A DNA stretch of 64,000 nt from Nostoc sp. ATCC 43529 (GCA_003326205.1 LWTK01000036.1:310001-374000), one strand, 5' to 3'. Positions 47,508-57,096 are shown, numbered from the stretch's first letter. Translations and numbers: made by a program. Notes: generated from the sequence alone by a model not told the origin.

Positions 47508-48662
47508 TTAGGAATTACCGTGTGAATCTTCTGATATATTCTTTTTTTGTTCCGGCAAAGCACGTATTCTATTCATTTGACTTAAAGCGTATCGTGCTGT
47601 TGCTTGCACTTCAGCATCTGGGTCTTCTAGTGCATGGCACAATATTTGACTCATTTGACTCATCATGTCATAAACACGAGTCAAGTCACGGATTGCATTT
47701 TGCCGCACTTGTGGATTTTCATCTTGCATAGACATTGCCAAAGCACGGTTCATTGGTTTGAGTGTGCGGGCACCAATTTCAGCTAAAGCTGCCAAAATTA
47801 AACTGCTTTCTTGAGAATCAGCATCAATCATCAAATCAACCATTGGCTGAATTGCCCTAGAATCTCCCTGTTGACCCAAATCCCAAATCGCCTTGCGCCG
47901 CTTCGTCGGGTCAGAACTGCGTAAGTCTTGAATTAATTCGTCAATGATATTGAGCTTAGCAAGACGGGAAGTTTTTTCTGGTAGTAGCAATTGTGTAGTT
48001 TGTGGTAGCTTAGCTATCTGTGAACTAGTTACATTCTCTGAGGAAGGTGATGTAACGGGATCTTTTTTTACTGGACTCAAACTTTTAGTATTTGATATTT
48101 CCGACTTTTGCACTTGTTTGACTTGACGAAACCACCTCACCAGGAAAATCAATGCCCCAAAACTTCCAAGAACACCAACAGCAAGTATCAACCACCAGAG
48201 AATACCTCTGGTGGTTGGCTGGGGTTTTGCAGTTGGCTTGAGAGTTGCAGCACTAGAAGTAACAATTGGAGATTTAACAATTGGAGAACTAAACAACTGA
48301 GTTTTGGCTGCTAAGGCTGCTTGCAGTCTTCCCCTTGTTTCCAAACCAACGATACCATCTACTTTTAAGCCCTTGACTTTTTGGAATTTAGCTACAGCGA
48401 TTTCGGTAGTAACGTTATACTTTCCATCTACTACGCCACTGTAGTATCCTAATTTCTTTAATTGGATTTGTAGTCTCTGTACATCCGACCCTTGGCTACC
48501 CGGTCTTAAAACAGGTGGACTAGCAGCAACCCTTGAATTAGCTTGTGCAAATTCTAAAACTTCAGGTATTGGGTTAGATGTAGCTGTGCTTGGGGTATTT
48601 GTATAAAAACCCAGGCAAGAAAAACAGGTAAATACCAGGATTGAGGAACGGCATAGCCTCAT
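47508..48662 (-). CDS. Peptidoglycan-binding, single-span membrane protein with HEAT-like repeats
   Basis: A 384-residue protein. After a hydrophobic N-terminal export signal comes a PG_binding_1 domain (about 50-115: GSQGSDVQRLQIQLKKLGYY, GLKVDGIVGLETRGRLQAAL), a Ser/Thr/Pro linker, one membrane span near 152-176 (ILWWLILAVGVLGSFGALIF), a linker, and cytoplasmic HEAT-like helices (about 240-365: RRKAIWDLGQQGDSRAIQPM, NPQVRQNAIRDL, DAEVQATARYALSQM). The layout would connect the cell wall to a cytoplasmic protein partner. The partner and purpose are unknown. Confidence 0.83.
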   Translation of the reverse strand: MRLCRSSILVFTCFSCLGFYTNTPSTATSNPIPEVLEFAQANSRVAASPPVLRPGSQGSDVQRLQIQLKKLGYYSGVVDGKYNVTTEIAVAKFQKVKGLKVDGIVGLETRGRLQAALAAKTQLFSSPIVKSPIVTSSAATLKPTAKPQPTTRGILWWLILAVGVLGSFGALIFLVRWFRQVKQVQKSEISNTKSLSPVKKDPVTSPSSENVTSSQIAKLPQTTQLLLPEKTSRLAKLNIIDELIQDLRSSDPTKRRKAIWDLGQQGDSRAIQPMVDLMIDADSQESSLILAALAEIGARTLKPMNRALAMSMQDENPQVRQNAIRDLTRVYDMMSQMSQILCHALEDPDAEVQATARYALSQMNRIRALPEQKKNISEDSHGNS

Positions 48663-48756
48663 ATTGGAAGTTTCAGCCTGAACGTGCTTTTGAAGTCATC
48701 GATAATACAATACCTTCAAGACGCCCAAATGTTAAGTATTGTTTGTTATTTGTTAT

Positions 48757-48777
48757 GGGGCATGGGGCATGGGGCAT
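48757..48777. repeat. STRR run (GGGGCAT x3)
   Basis: Three tandem GGGGCAT heptamers between two reverse genes, with further CTCCCTA-type heptamers to about 48835. Confidence 0.75.
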
Positions 48778-48825
48778 TGAGCATTTGTCTTTACTGTTTC
48801 CTCTGTCCCTTTGCTGCCACACTCC

Positions 48826-49866
48826 CTACTCCCTAGTTCCCACGGGATTAAATTTTTTCCCAGATGATTCTAAAACTGGTTGCTGTATGTTGGCTTGTTG
48901 GTCAACATTCATCGTGTTGTTATGTCCTGCTAAATTATCACGTTGGTTAATCAGGTAGATGCTGATTAAAGTTAGGAAAACACCTAGCCATTGTAATGGG
49001 CTGAGGACTTCTCTGAGGAAGAGGTTACCAAATAGTAAGGCAAAGATGGGTGTAAGAAATGTGAGGGAACTTAGACTAGTGAGATTGCCACTGGAGGCAA
49101 AGTAGAAGAATAATCCGTAGGCGATCGCACTGCCGAATACGGTAGCATAACCCAAGGCCACTAAATCAGATGCTCCTAAATTCTGCCATTGTTGGGATTC
49201 GATGATTGATGAAACTCCCCACAGTGGCAATCCTCCCAAAATCATGTGCCAGCCTGTAGCGGTTACTGGGTCAGCATGTCGGCACACAAATCGGATCAAC
49301 ACTGTTCCTACTGCCATTGATAAGGCTGCTAGCAACATCAACCACTCGCCACTAGCAAACAAATCTTGCCAGTTACCAATTGCGACATCTACACCTGAAT
49401 CCAGAAGGTGGAAAATCCACTCGTCTGGTAAGCCAATCAAACTAATACCCATGACTCCCAAGCCTAACCCCAGCCATCCCCAAAAACCAATGCGTTCCTG
49501 GAATAACCACAGCGACAACAAAGCCACAGCCAAAGGTTGGGAGTCAATCATCACAGACCCCAACCCAGCACTAGTTCTAACTAATCCCTCTGCCAAAAAT
49601 CCTTGAAAAAGTGTCCCATCTACCAAGGCAAATAAGCCAATCCATAGCCATGCAGCCCAAGTTTTCGGCTGGGGTCTACCCATAAATGCTGCTGCTATCA
49701 AAATCAACACCCCAGCTGGCAACAGACGCACACCCGCCATGAATAAAGGTGTTGTGTGGGGTATCACTCCCTTCATTGCCACCATTGCTGTCCCCCATAG
49801 GAAAAAGGGAGCAACTAAAAAAACAGGAGCGAATGTCAGTCGGAATGCACTGAGTTTCAGTTGCAT
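48826..49866 (-). CDS. EamA/DMT-family transporter
   Basis: Drug/metabolite-transporter superfamily membrane protein with about ten spans and the two EamA halves (first half PFFLWGTAMVAMKGVIPHTT, second half LLAALSMAVGTVLIRFVCRH, ending SSLTFLTPIFALLFGNLFLR). The start at 49866 (MQLKLSAFRLTFAPVFLVAP) is preferred over an ATG nine codons upstream. The hydrophilic tail after residue 320 runs into STRR-type DNA, so its last residues may be repeat-derived. The substrate is unknown. Confidence 0.87.
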   Translation of the reverse strand: MQLKLSAFRLTFAPVFLVAPFFLWGTAMVAMKGVIPHTTPLFMAGVRLLPAGVLILIAAAFMGRPQPKTWAAWLWIGLFALVDGTLFQGFLAEGLVRTSAGLGSVMIDSQPLAVALLSLWLFQERIGFWGWLGLGLGVMGISLIGLPDEWIFHLLDSGVDVAIGNWQDLFASGEWLMLLAALSMAVGTVLIRFVCRHADPVTATGWHMILGGLPLWGVSSIIESQQWQNLGASDLVALGYATVFGSAIAYGLFFYFASSGNLTSLSSLTFLTPIFALLFGNLFLREVLSPLQWLGVFLTLISIYLINQRDNLAGHNNTMNVDQQANIQQPVLESSGKKFNPVGTRE

Positions 49867-50894
49867 GGGTTTGCAGCCGCCTTTGTTTAACAAGCGTAAA
49901 AATTGCTTTACCTAATTTTACCGAATTATGTCGTTTTGTGAAGCAAAAATACTTATAGTTAGGGAACAGGCAATGGGCAAGAGGCAAGAGGCAAGAGGGT
50001 TAAAACTCTTGTGATGCAGATGTTTAACAATCAGTTGATGTCTTAATCACAGTGGTTACTGCTATATTTGTAGCTTCAAACACCTGATGCTATTTGCTAG
50101 GTGTGTTGATTTGAAGTGCTTTTGAATATTAAAAATTACAAAATTTCTGAATTAATTAATACTTAACTCATAAAGCGAAAGGTTAACGAAATAAGGCTTC
50201 CTTCGATTTCAACTTTTGAAAACAGCTATTCACAGAAGAAACCCACAACCAAACATCAAAAAGGTTTTCTCCCTTACTCCCTAGTTTTTATTTCAAGCTA
50301 GTCAATCACGAAAAAATTACACAACCAAGGCACGAAAACATTTGTTTCCCTGTCATCAGTCAACAGTCAACACTATTTTCAAGCCACAGATGAAGTTTTA
50401 TGTTTTATTGTTAGATTTCGTTTCCTAACCAACCACCGCAGGCTAAATCAAGAGCTTGAAAACAAAGACTTTTGTAAGTACTTTTACGAAGCTGAGCGGT
50501 AGTTAAGAACTGATAAGGACTTAGTTACATAAGTTGTGCTTTCTTAAATATGCAACTACTAATAGGCTGAAATTTGAGTATTGTTAAGTGCAGAATAACG
50601 ATAAATTTACATATATATAAGAATGAGGATACCTCGGTTTCTCAAGCCTAGATATCCCCTTGCAACATAACCTAACAGTAACTAAACTGTTGACTACATT
50701 TTAATAGCTAATTTTGGTTATTTAAATACTTCTTAAGGAGATTTATATATTCTTTCTTAAGTAGGATGAAAATGTAATGGAATTATAAAGATAGATGCCT
50801 GAATTCAAATTAATAGGTCTTAACGTACAGCTGTCCGCTTATGCCGTATTATACAGGTGCATGAACGCTGTGTAATGCACCTGCTTATTACTTT
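49867..50894. other. Gene-free region with short heptamer repeats
   Basis: About 1 kb without a supported gene. It contains AAGAGGC-type heptamers at about 49966-49998 and GTCAACA-type heptamers at about 50352-50373; the remainder is AT-rich. The right end carries the hairpin at 50854-50883. Confidence 0.55.
50854..50883 (-). terminator. Hairpin after the Ppx/GppA gene
   Basis: CAGGTGCAT (50854-50862) and ATGCACCTG (50875-50883), perfect 9-bp arms and a 12-base loop, immediately past the stop codon of the reverse-strand phosphatase gene. Confidence 0.6.
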
Positions 50895-52544
50895 CTAAGA
50901 GAAGCGAACAACACTAGACTTTTCTAAAGTCGCTACTAATTTCACACGAAATTCTTCTTCAAATACTCCTTTTTTGTAATCTAAACTCCAGAGTTCTAAG
51001 GCACAATCATCATCCAATTGAGATGGAAAAATCAACAGATTGACTTGCCGAAATTGGGGATAATATTCACATTGTACCTGAGCGATCGCCCCAATTTGTC
51101 GTCTATCTAATGCCACGGCTAACCTTAATATGGCACTCAATTGGCTGACTATTTGTCGCTGATGTTTAGTCAACAAACTCTGGAAATTTTCATGTTTTTT
51201 CTTGGGCGGCGATTTGCGATGATAACGCGCCAAATTGGCAATGATTTCAATCTCAGTTTCCGTATAACCGAGTAATTCACCATTGCGAATTAGATAGTAG
51301 GAGTGCTTGTGGTGAGAAGAATGGCTGACATAATGACCGCAATTGTGTAATATTGCAGCTGCCCAAAGTAATTGTCGCTCGTCAGCTCCCCAATGATGTA
51401 GAGTACCTTGCATTTGGTCAAATAAACTCTGGGCAAATTTAGCGACGCGATCGCTATGTTCTAAATTAATGTGGTACTTATTAGCAAGCTTGAGAACATT
51501 GCGTTCCCGAACTGAACTTTGATAGCGCAGTTTATCTTCAATTAAACCGTGAGTCAGCATCCAGTCTACGATTACACCTTCCCTCAGAGAACGTTCGCAG
51601 ACTGTCACCGACTCAATACCCAAAAGGGTCATCGCTTCCTGTAAAATTACTGCGCCAGCCAGTATCACTTCTGACCGTTTTTCCGGCATTCCAGGTATAG
51701 TAGCCTTTTCGGCATTACTCAATTTCCGTAACCGATTTACCAACTCCCGTAAATCTTTGAGACTGAATTGATAGCCATTGAGAGTAGAGGGAATACCGCC
51801 AGACTTTTCCCGTGCATGAATCATCGCCAAGGTTTCAATGGTGCCAGCCGTACCCACCAAACGTACAGATTCTCCCAACTCCAGATTTGCTTGTACTTCT
51901 TCTACAGAACGTTCCAGCATTCCGCGTGCGTAAGCTTGGAGATATTGAAACTCAGTATTGCTAATGGGATCGGTGGTAATTAACTCGCTAGTGAGTCGCA
52001 CTGCACCAACTTTGGTACTAGTGAGAGTACGGGCTTGGTGACTGTCCCCTAAAACTAATTCTGTGGAACCGCCACCAATGTCAATAATGATATGGGGCTG
52101 GTTGTGGAATTCCATCCCCGACAGTACACCAAGGTAGATTCGTCGCGCTTCTTCTTGACCAGAAATCAAGTCAACGCTTAAACCCAACTCCGCTTTTATA
52201 GCGTGCAAAAAATCTTTACCATTGGGGGCTTCCCGCACAGCACTAGTCGCCACAGCAATGATTGTTTCAGCATTCATCGTTTTGGCAACTTCTTGGAAGC
52301 GTCCTAAAGCAGCGATCGCCTTTGTAACGATCTCTGGTTTGAGTTCTCCTGTAGCAAGATTGCGATCGCCGAGTCTGACGGTTTCTTTTTCTCTGGCAAT
52401 AATGCTGAAAGCTGGTAGTGTGGGATCGATCCTTACCACTACCATGTGTAGAGAATTTGTTCCCAAATCAATGGCAGCAATAATCCGGTGTTGCTCAACT
52501 GGTTGAGTTGGAACACTCTCCCAGCTAGTCACTAAATTCTGCAT
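50895..52544 (-). CDS. ppx: Exopolyphosphatase / pppGpp phosphatase (Ppx/GppA family)
   Basis: A 549-residue enzyme that removes terminal phosphate from polyphosphate and possibly pppGpp. The actin-like N-terminal half has AAIDLGTNSLHMVVVRID near residue 24, ATSAVREAPNG near 110 and the phosphate-binding IIDIGGGSTELVLGDSHQAR near 155; the C-terminal part (from about 345) is an HD-type helical domain (AAAILHNCGHYVSHSSHHKH). Length and order fit cyanobacterial Ppx. The function is cytoplasmic, in phosphate storage and stringent response. Confidence 0.93.
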   Translation of the reverse strand: MQNLVTSWESVPTQPVEQHRIIAAIDLGTNSLHMVVVRIDPTLPAFSIIAREKETVRLGDRNLATGELKPEIVTKAIAALGRFQEVAKTMNAETIIAVATSAVREAPNGKDFLHAIKAELGLSVDLISGQEEARRIYLGVLSGMEFHNQPHIIIDIGGGSTELVLGDSHQARTLTSTKVGAVRLTSELITTDPISNTEFQYLQAYARGMLERSVEEVQANLELGESVRLVGTAGTIETLAMIHAREKSGGIPSTLNGYQFSLKDLRELVNRLRKLSNAEKATIPGMPEKRSEVILAGAVILQEAMTLLGIESVTVCERSLREGVIVDWMLTHGLIEDKLRYQSSVRERNVLKLANKYHINLEHSDRVAKFAQSLFDQMQGTLHHWGADERQLLWAAAILHNCGHYVSHSSHHKHSYYLIRNGELLGYTETEIEIIANLARYHRKSPPKKKHENFQSLLTKHQRQIVSQLSAILRLAVALDRRQIGAIAQVQCEYYPQFRQVNLLIFPSQLDDDCALELWSLDYKKGVFEEEFRVKLVATLEKSSVVRFS

Positions 52545-52951
52545 CTAGTTTTCTCTCTGTATTAGTGATGGCAAACGGTGGTATGTCGGGGTAGCTGGCC
52601 TGGTATTTGTTGCAACATACTTGCTCAAATTCAGTGCTGAGTTTTGAGTAAATAAGTGAAATTACTCACTTAGCATTGGTTACTCAGTTTGGTCGAGATT
52701 AACTGAGCTAAGTATATTCACCCTACTGCTTACAACTCCAGTGACTACTTAAAGAACTTTAAAGTTGCCACTTGGGGTTATGTTTTTACAAATAACAAAT
52801 AACGCTATTCTATAGATGTAAAGATGTGTGAATTAAAGATTGGGGCATTGGGCATTGGGCATTGAGAATGGGGAAAGGTTAAAATTATCCCTTTTACCTT
52901 TTCCACTGGTTCCATGCCCCATGTCCCATGCCCCATGCCCCATGCCCCATT
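52545..52951. other. Gene-free divergent region with STRR runs
   Basis: About 400 bases between the divergent ppx and prenyltransferase genes. GGGCATT heptamers at about 52841-52873 and CCCCATG heptamers at about 52914-52950 are inverted relative to each other and could fold together. The second run reaches the start codon of the next gene. Confidence 0.65.
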
Positions 52952-53839
52952 ATGTTAACGACACCTGAACGCGACGAAAACCCTGTTTGGCTTGTGATTA
53001 TCCGCCTTTTGCGCTGGCATAAACCTGAAGGACGATTAATATTGATGATTCCTGCCCTGTGGGCTGTGTTTTTGGCAGCTGCGGGGAAACCGCCCTTACC
53101 TCTGGTTGGCGTCATTGTATTGGGTACTCTAGCCACAAGTGCAGCTGGCTGTGTTGTCAATGATTTGTGGGATAAAGATATCGATCCAGAAGTGGAGAGA
53201 ACACGCGATCGCCCCCTTGCTTCTCGTGCTTTATCAGTGAAAGTTGGGATTGTTGTTGCTATTGTGGCGATGGCTTGTGCAGCAGTTCTGGCTTTTTATC
53301 TTAACCCCTTGAGTTTCTGGCTATCTGTGGCAGCGGTGCCAGTAATTCTACTTTATCCAGGAGCAAAGCGGGTGTTTCCTATTCCACAATTAGTACTTTC
53401 CATCGCCTGGGGTTTTGCAGTATTGATTAGCTGGAGTGCGGTAACCCAAACTATCTCCCAGCCAACTTGGCTACTTTGGGGCGCAACTATATTGTGGACA
53501 TTGGGATTTGATACAGTTTATGCCATGAGCGACAAAGAAGACGATCGCCGCATTGGTGTTAATTCTAGCGCTCTGTTTTTTGGCGATTACGCCCCTGTGG
53601 CTATTGGAATTTTCTTTGCTGGCACAATCTTATTATTAGCTTGGTTAGGCATAATCATAAACCTTCAGCTACCTTTCTGGATTAGCCTTGCACTAGCCAG
53701 CATCGGCTGGATTTGGCAATCTCTCCGATTAAGAGAGCAAAACTTACCTAACCCTGCTTATGGTGAGATGTTCCGACAAAACGTTTGGATTGGTTTTATC
53801 TTACTTGCTGGGATGATCGTTAGCTCTTTATATTCATAA
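52952..53839 (+). CDS. ubiA: 4-hydroxybenzoate solanesyltransferase (UbiA family)
   Basis: Integral-membrane prenyltransferase of 295 residues; in cyanobacteria this enzyme (PlqA) joins solanesyl diphosphate to 4-hydroxybenzoate in plastoquinone synthesis. It has about eight spans and both aspartate motifs: NDLWDKDIDPEVERTRDRPL near residue 75 and DKEDDRRIG near 195. The family opening RLLRWHKPEGRLILMIPALW is present. ATG at 52952 is chosen because the eight residues of the longer frame from 52928 are encoded by STRR heptamers. Confidence 0.92.
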   Translation: MLTTPERDENPVWLVIIRLLRWHKPEGRLILMIPALWAVFLAAAGKPPLPLVGVIVLGTLATSAAGCVVNDLWDKDIDPEVERTRDRPLASRALSVKVGIVVAIVAMACAAVLAFYLNPLSFWLSVAAVPVILLYPGAKRVFPIPQLVLSIAWGFAVLISWSAVTQTISQPTWLLWGATILWTLGFDTVYAMSDKEDDRRIGVNSSALFFGDYAPVAIGIFFAGTILLLAWLGIIINLQLPFWISLALASIGWIWQSLRLREQNLPNPAYGEMFRQNVWIGFILLAGMIVSSLYS

Positions 53840-53875
53840 AAAAAGCTGACGCCAGTAAACTTAGTTACCCATACT

Positions 53876-53918
53876 GTTGACCGCTAACGGTTAACTGTCA
53901 ACCGTCAACAGTCAACAC
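53876..53918. repeat. GTCAACA-type STRR between converging genes
   Basis: GTTGAC and GTCAAC heptamer-like units with partial inverted symmetry lie between the prenyltransferase gene and the reverse small gene, where a hairpin of these units could end transcription. Confidence 0.55.
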
Positions 53919-53947
53919 CAAAAATATATGCTGCTCCCGATAGTCTA

Positions 53948-54364
53948 TCATTCAACTTTAGACATCAGCAGCTTTGAGATCTCCGCATGTGCCAACACAG
54001 CAGCAGGTTCCTTCTGGAGGGCGTTATAATACTTTCTTTCAAAGGTATTCCCCGTCTCTAAGGGCACAATTAAAGTACGGACATCGGCAATCAACTTTTG
54101 CAAATAATCCAAGGCTATTGGTTCATCTGCTGTCAGCATTTCATCAATTTGCACAACAATCTCAGAAATTCGATGTAGCCAAGCAAATTGTTCGTGACCG
54201 ATGACAAGTTGTAGGAGTTCTGTACTTGATACCCGTCCACTAACCTGTTCGTAGGCGATGCGTTCTGTCTCCAGCAACATCTTGTGAAGGTACAATAATT
54301 TGTTTCGCAAATCACGCAGATATTGATGTTGACGGATTCTTTGTAAAAGTGTGTTGGAAGTCAA
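53948..54364 (-). CDS. Conserved small all-helical protein, unknown function
   Basis: A 138-residue protein predicted to be entirely helical (LLQRIRQHQYLRDLRNKLLY, TELLQLVIGHEQFAWLHRIS, IALDYLQKLIADVRTLIVPL). No signal, span or catalytic motif is visible. The composition and even codon use look like a real gene, and the long helices suggest a small bundle. I recognise no function; its place between the prenyltransferase and a PadR gene gives no clear link. Confidence 0.68.
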   Translation of the reverse strand: MTSNTLLQRIRQHQYLRDLRNKLLYLHKMLLETERIAYEQVSGRVSSTELLQLVIGHEQFAWLHRISEIVVQIDEMLTADEPIALDYLQKLIADVRTLIVPLETGNTFERKYYNALQKEPAAVLAHAEISKLLMSKVE

Positions 54365-54676
54365 TGTTAACCATCCTCTCGTTACAATAGTCTTTAATAG
54401 CTTGAATAATTTCTGCTTTGGTATTTATCAACTAAAGTTCATCTATAGCAAGGAACAGCGTTGAAAATCTGTTGATATCACGGGTTTACAATTAGTTTAT
54501 GCCCTAAACTATGCTTTAACTGCCATATCGATTTTTTTACTAGGACGCACTATAGTTAACATCTCTTTTTATAGTGGTCATATCCCATATTTGATTAATC
54601 ATATATTAGCATAAAAACATAGCAAGTATATATAGGAGCTATCGAGTAAACAGTAAACTATGGAAAAACCGTTTTC
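54365..54676. other. Divergent intergenic region upstream of the PadR gene
   Basis: About 310 bases with no gene. It should hold the promoter of the PadR-carotenoid oxygenase pair and any PadR operator; I could not identify a convincing palindrome. CTATAGCAAGG at about 54454 resembles one end of the TATAGCAA elements, but no matching right end was seen. Confidence 0.45.
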
Positions 54677-55243
54677 ATGTCGCTAGCACATGTAATTCTC
54701 GGTCTTCTTCAGCAGCAAGCAATGACGGGCTATGACCTGAAAACAAGCTGCTTCGACCAATGCATTGGCCATTTGTGGCCAGCAGACCAAGCACAAATTT
54801 ATAGAACCTTGGAAAAGCTAGTTGAGCAAGGGTGTGTTACCTGTACGATTGAGATTCAGCACGATCGCCCTAATCGCAAAGTCTACACCATAACCGAATC
54901 AGGGAAAGCTGAATTAATCAGATGGCTTGGTACTCACCAACCCTTACCGATTCTACGCGAACCATTGCTAGTTCAGTTGCACCTTGCAGATCCATTGCCT
55001 AATGAAATGATTATTCATCTTTTAGAGCAGCAATTGGCGGCTCGAAACGAAAAGCTTGCCAAATGTGAAAATATCAATTTGCCAGTACTGGGTGATAAGT
55101 CTGCTAGCCGTGAGGAGGTAATGCAAAGGCTGGTGCTGGAGTTGGTGATTCGTAGAGAACAGACTTATATTGATTGGTTGAAGACAGCAATTAAAGTCAT
55201 TAGTCAGCAAGATCCACATTCATCACAATATCAAATTTTCTAA
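54677..55243 (+). CDS. PadR-family transcriptional regulator
   Basis: A 188-residue repressor-type regulator. The N-terminal winged helix shows the family features: AHVILGLLQQQAMTGYDLKT, then QIYRTLEKLVEQGCVTC and NRKVYTITESGKAELIRWLG. The C-terminal helical part (about 100-185) serves dimerisation and ligand sensing. The carotenoid oxygenase gene begins 18 bases downstream, so both are almost surely co-transcribed and the regulator probably controls its own operon in response to a small molecule. Confidence 0.9.
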   Translation: MSLAHVILGLLQQQAMTGYDLKTSCFDQCIGHLWPADQAQIYRTLEKLVEQGCVTCTIEIQHDRPNRKVYTITESGKAELIRWLGTHQPLPILREPLLVQLHLADPLPNEMIIHLLEQQLAARNEKLAKCENINLPVLGDKSASREEVMQRLVLELVIRREQTYIDWLKTAIKVISQQDPHSSQYQIF

Positions 55244-55261
55244 CTCTCATCAATCACAAGA

Positions 55262-56644
55262 ATGACAACAATAGCAGTTAATCCCTATCTCGATCGCAAT
55301 TTTGCCCCAATCCGCCAAGAAATCACCGCTGATAGATTGTCAGTTATTGGCGAACTACCTCCTGACTTATCCGGGATGTTTGTTCGGAATGGCCCTAACC
55401 CTCAATGGCCGCCCATCGGTGAATATCATTGGTTTGATGGAGATGGGATGTTGCATGGCGTACAAATTAGCAACGGTGTAGCAACTTATCGTAACCGCTA
55501 CATCCAGACAAGGGGATGGAAAATAGAACAACAAGCGGGTAAGGCTATCTGGACTGGGTTGTTAGAACCACCACAAATGGATAATCCCTACGGTCCAGGT
55601 AAAAATACAGCCAACACCGCCCTAGTGTGGCACGCTGGTCAAATGTTGGCGCTGAACGAAGGTGGTAGGCCTCACGCCATCCAGTTTCCAGAATTAGAAA
55701 CCATTGGCGAGTACACCTACGATGGCAAGCTAGTTTCTACCTTCACAGCCCATCCCAAGGTAGACCCGGTGACCGGCGAAATGATCTTCTTTGGCTACTC
55801 TCCGTTTGTACCGCCGTACCTCCAATATAGTGTAGTTTCCGCACAAGGCCAGCTGTTATGGACAGTGCCAATTGACTTGCCCATAGGAGTGATGATGCAC
55901 GACTTCGCCATCACTGAGAACTACACGATTTTCATGGATTTGCCGATGACTTTCAACCCCCAAAGAGCGCAACGGGGAGAATCTGTAATCATGTTTGAAC
56001 GCGATCGCCCCAGTCGCTTCGGCATTATACCACGTCACGGTAACAACAATAATATCCGCTGGTTTGAAAGTCCTGCTTGCTACGTCTTCCATACCCTCAA
56101 CGCCTACGAAGAGGGAGACGAAGTAGTGCTGATTGCTTGTCGCATGAGTTCTACCACAGTCTTGATTGTTGATGATTCCCAACCCGACCCAGAAGCAAAC
56201 ATTCCTCGCCTGTATCGCTGGCGATTTAACCTCAGCACCGGGACAGTGCGCGAAGAAATGTTAGATGATGTACCTTCAGAATTTCCCCGCGTCAACGAAA
56301 ATTTCTTGGGGCGATCGACCCGATATGGCTACACTAACAAAATGGCCAACAGTCCCTTACCTTTATTTGAAGGTATCATCAAATACGACCTCAGCACCGG
56401 AAAGTCTCAAATCCATGAATACGGAGAAGGACGCTACGGCAGTGAAGCTGTGTTTGCGCCGCGTCCAGGTGCAACGGCTGAGGATGATGGTTGGCTTGTG
56501 ACCTTCCTCCACGATGAAGGTTCTGATACTTCAGAATTGGTAGTAGTGAATGCCCAAGATATAACTGCTGAACCTGTAGCGCGGGTGATAATTCCCCAGC
56601 GCGTACCTTATGGGTTTCATGGTATCTGGATTCCACAGGAATAA
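55262..56644 (+). CDS. Carotenoid/apocarotenoid cleavage oxygenase (RPE65 family)
   Basis: Non-haem iron dioxygenase of 460 residues that cleaves a carotenoid or apocarotenoid double bond. The four iron-binding histidines are visible at the family spacing: His164 (FTAHPKVDP), His213 (MMHDFAIT), His277 (YVFHTLNAYEEG) and His453 (YGFHGIWIP). FVRNGPNPQWPP near residue 40 and YHWFDGDGMLHG near 55 are also typical. The spacing resembles cyanobacterial apocarotenoid oxygenase. It follows the PadR gene closely and is followed by a strong hairpin. The exact substrate is not visible. Confidence 0.93.
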   Translation: MTTIAVNPYLDRNFAPIRQEITADRLSVIGELPPDLSGMFVRNGPNPQWPPIGEYHWFDGDGMLHGVQISNGVATYRNRYIQTRGWKIEQQAGKAIWTGLLEPPQMDNPYGPGKNTANTALVWHAGQMLALNEGGRPHAIQFPELETIGEYTYDGKLVSTFTAHPKVDPVTGEMIFFGYSPFVPPYLQYSVVSAQGQLLWTVPIDLPIGVMMHDFAITENYTIFMDLPMTFNPQRAQRGESVIMFERDRPSRFGIIPRHGNNNNIRWFESPACYVFHTLNAYEEGDEVVLIACRMSSTTVLIVDDSQPDPEANIPRLYRWRFNLSTGTVREEMLDDVPSEFPRVNENFLGRSTRYGYTNKMANSPLPLFEGIIKYDLSTGKSQIHEYGEGRYGSEAVFAPRPGATAEDDGWLVTFLHDEGSDTSELVVVNAQDITAEPVARVIIPQRVPYGFHGIWIPQE

Positions 56645-56673
56645 GTGTTTATTCATTGATGCACGCTGTTAAA

Positions 56674-56710
56674 TAGTCGGACAGAATTAGAATTTAATTC
56701 TGTCCGACTA
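56674..56710 (+). terminator. Strong hairpin after the carotenoid oxygenase gene
   Basis: TAGTCGGACAGAATT (56674-56688) and AATTCTGTCCGACTA (56696-56710) form a perfect 15-bp stem with a 7-base loop, 30 bases beyond the stop codon. Confidence 0.7.
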
Positions 56711-56815
56711 CTTAGTGTTTGCAGGTTAACTTTGCATGTATAGCGGCGATTTGTATTCGCTTTACAACGGTTTTCATTTGGATCGAATACATGCTTGAAT
56801 ACTAAATTATCGTAA

Positions 56816-56836
56816 GGGCACAACATTGTTGTGCCC
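56816..56836. repeat. Palindrome GGGCACAACA / TGTTGTGCCC
   Basis: Perfect 10-bp arms around one base; a diverged relative of the palindrome at 47335-47361. Confidence 0.65.
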
Positions 56837-57062
56837 CTACTGTGGTCTATTCATATGCAAATTGCTGTAATTCTAAGTTGACTTAAGAAAAACGCCAAAA
56901 TAATAAAGCAAAAGCTTCTTTTGAGAAAGTCAAAGTTTATTTGAGTTGCAAAAAACACCAAAATGAGAAAGTAAAATCTGGAGTCCATTAGTACCAACAG
57001 GTAACGCTGACGAGATGATGAGTATTTTAATCCGCCAGATTTTAATGCAATAAACACTATCA

Positions 57063-57096
57063 AGATCCCCGACTTTTTTAAAAAAGTCGGGGATCT
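57063..57096. repeat. Perfect 34-bp palindrome
   Basis: AGATCCCCGACTTTTTT (57063-57079) is followed without a spacer by its exact reverse complement (57080-57096). This palindrome type is dispersed in cyanobacterial genomes. It lies in the gene-free stretch 56645-57655. Confidence 0.75.

Noticed and set aside
48108..48314. Small forward frames opposite the peptidoglycan-binding gene
   Set aside because: They lie fully inside a well-supported reverse gene and lack any motif.
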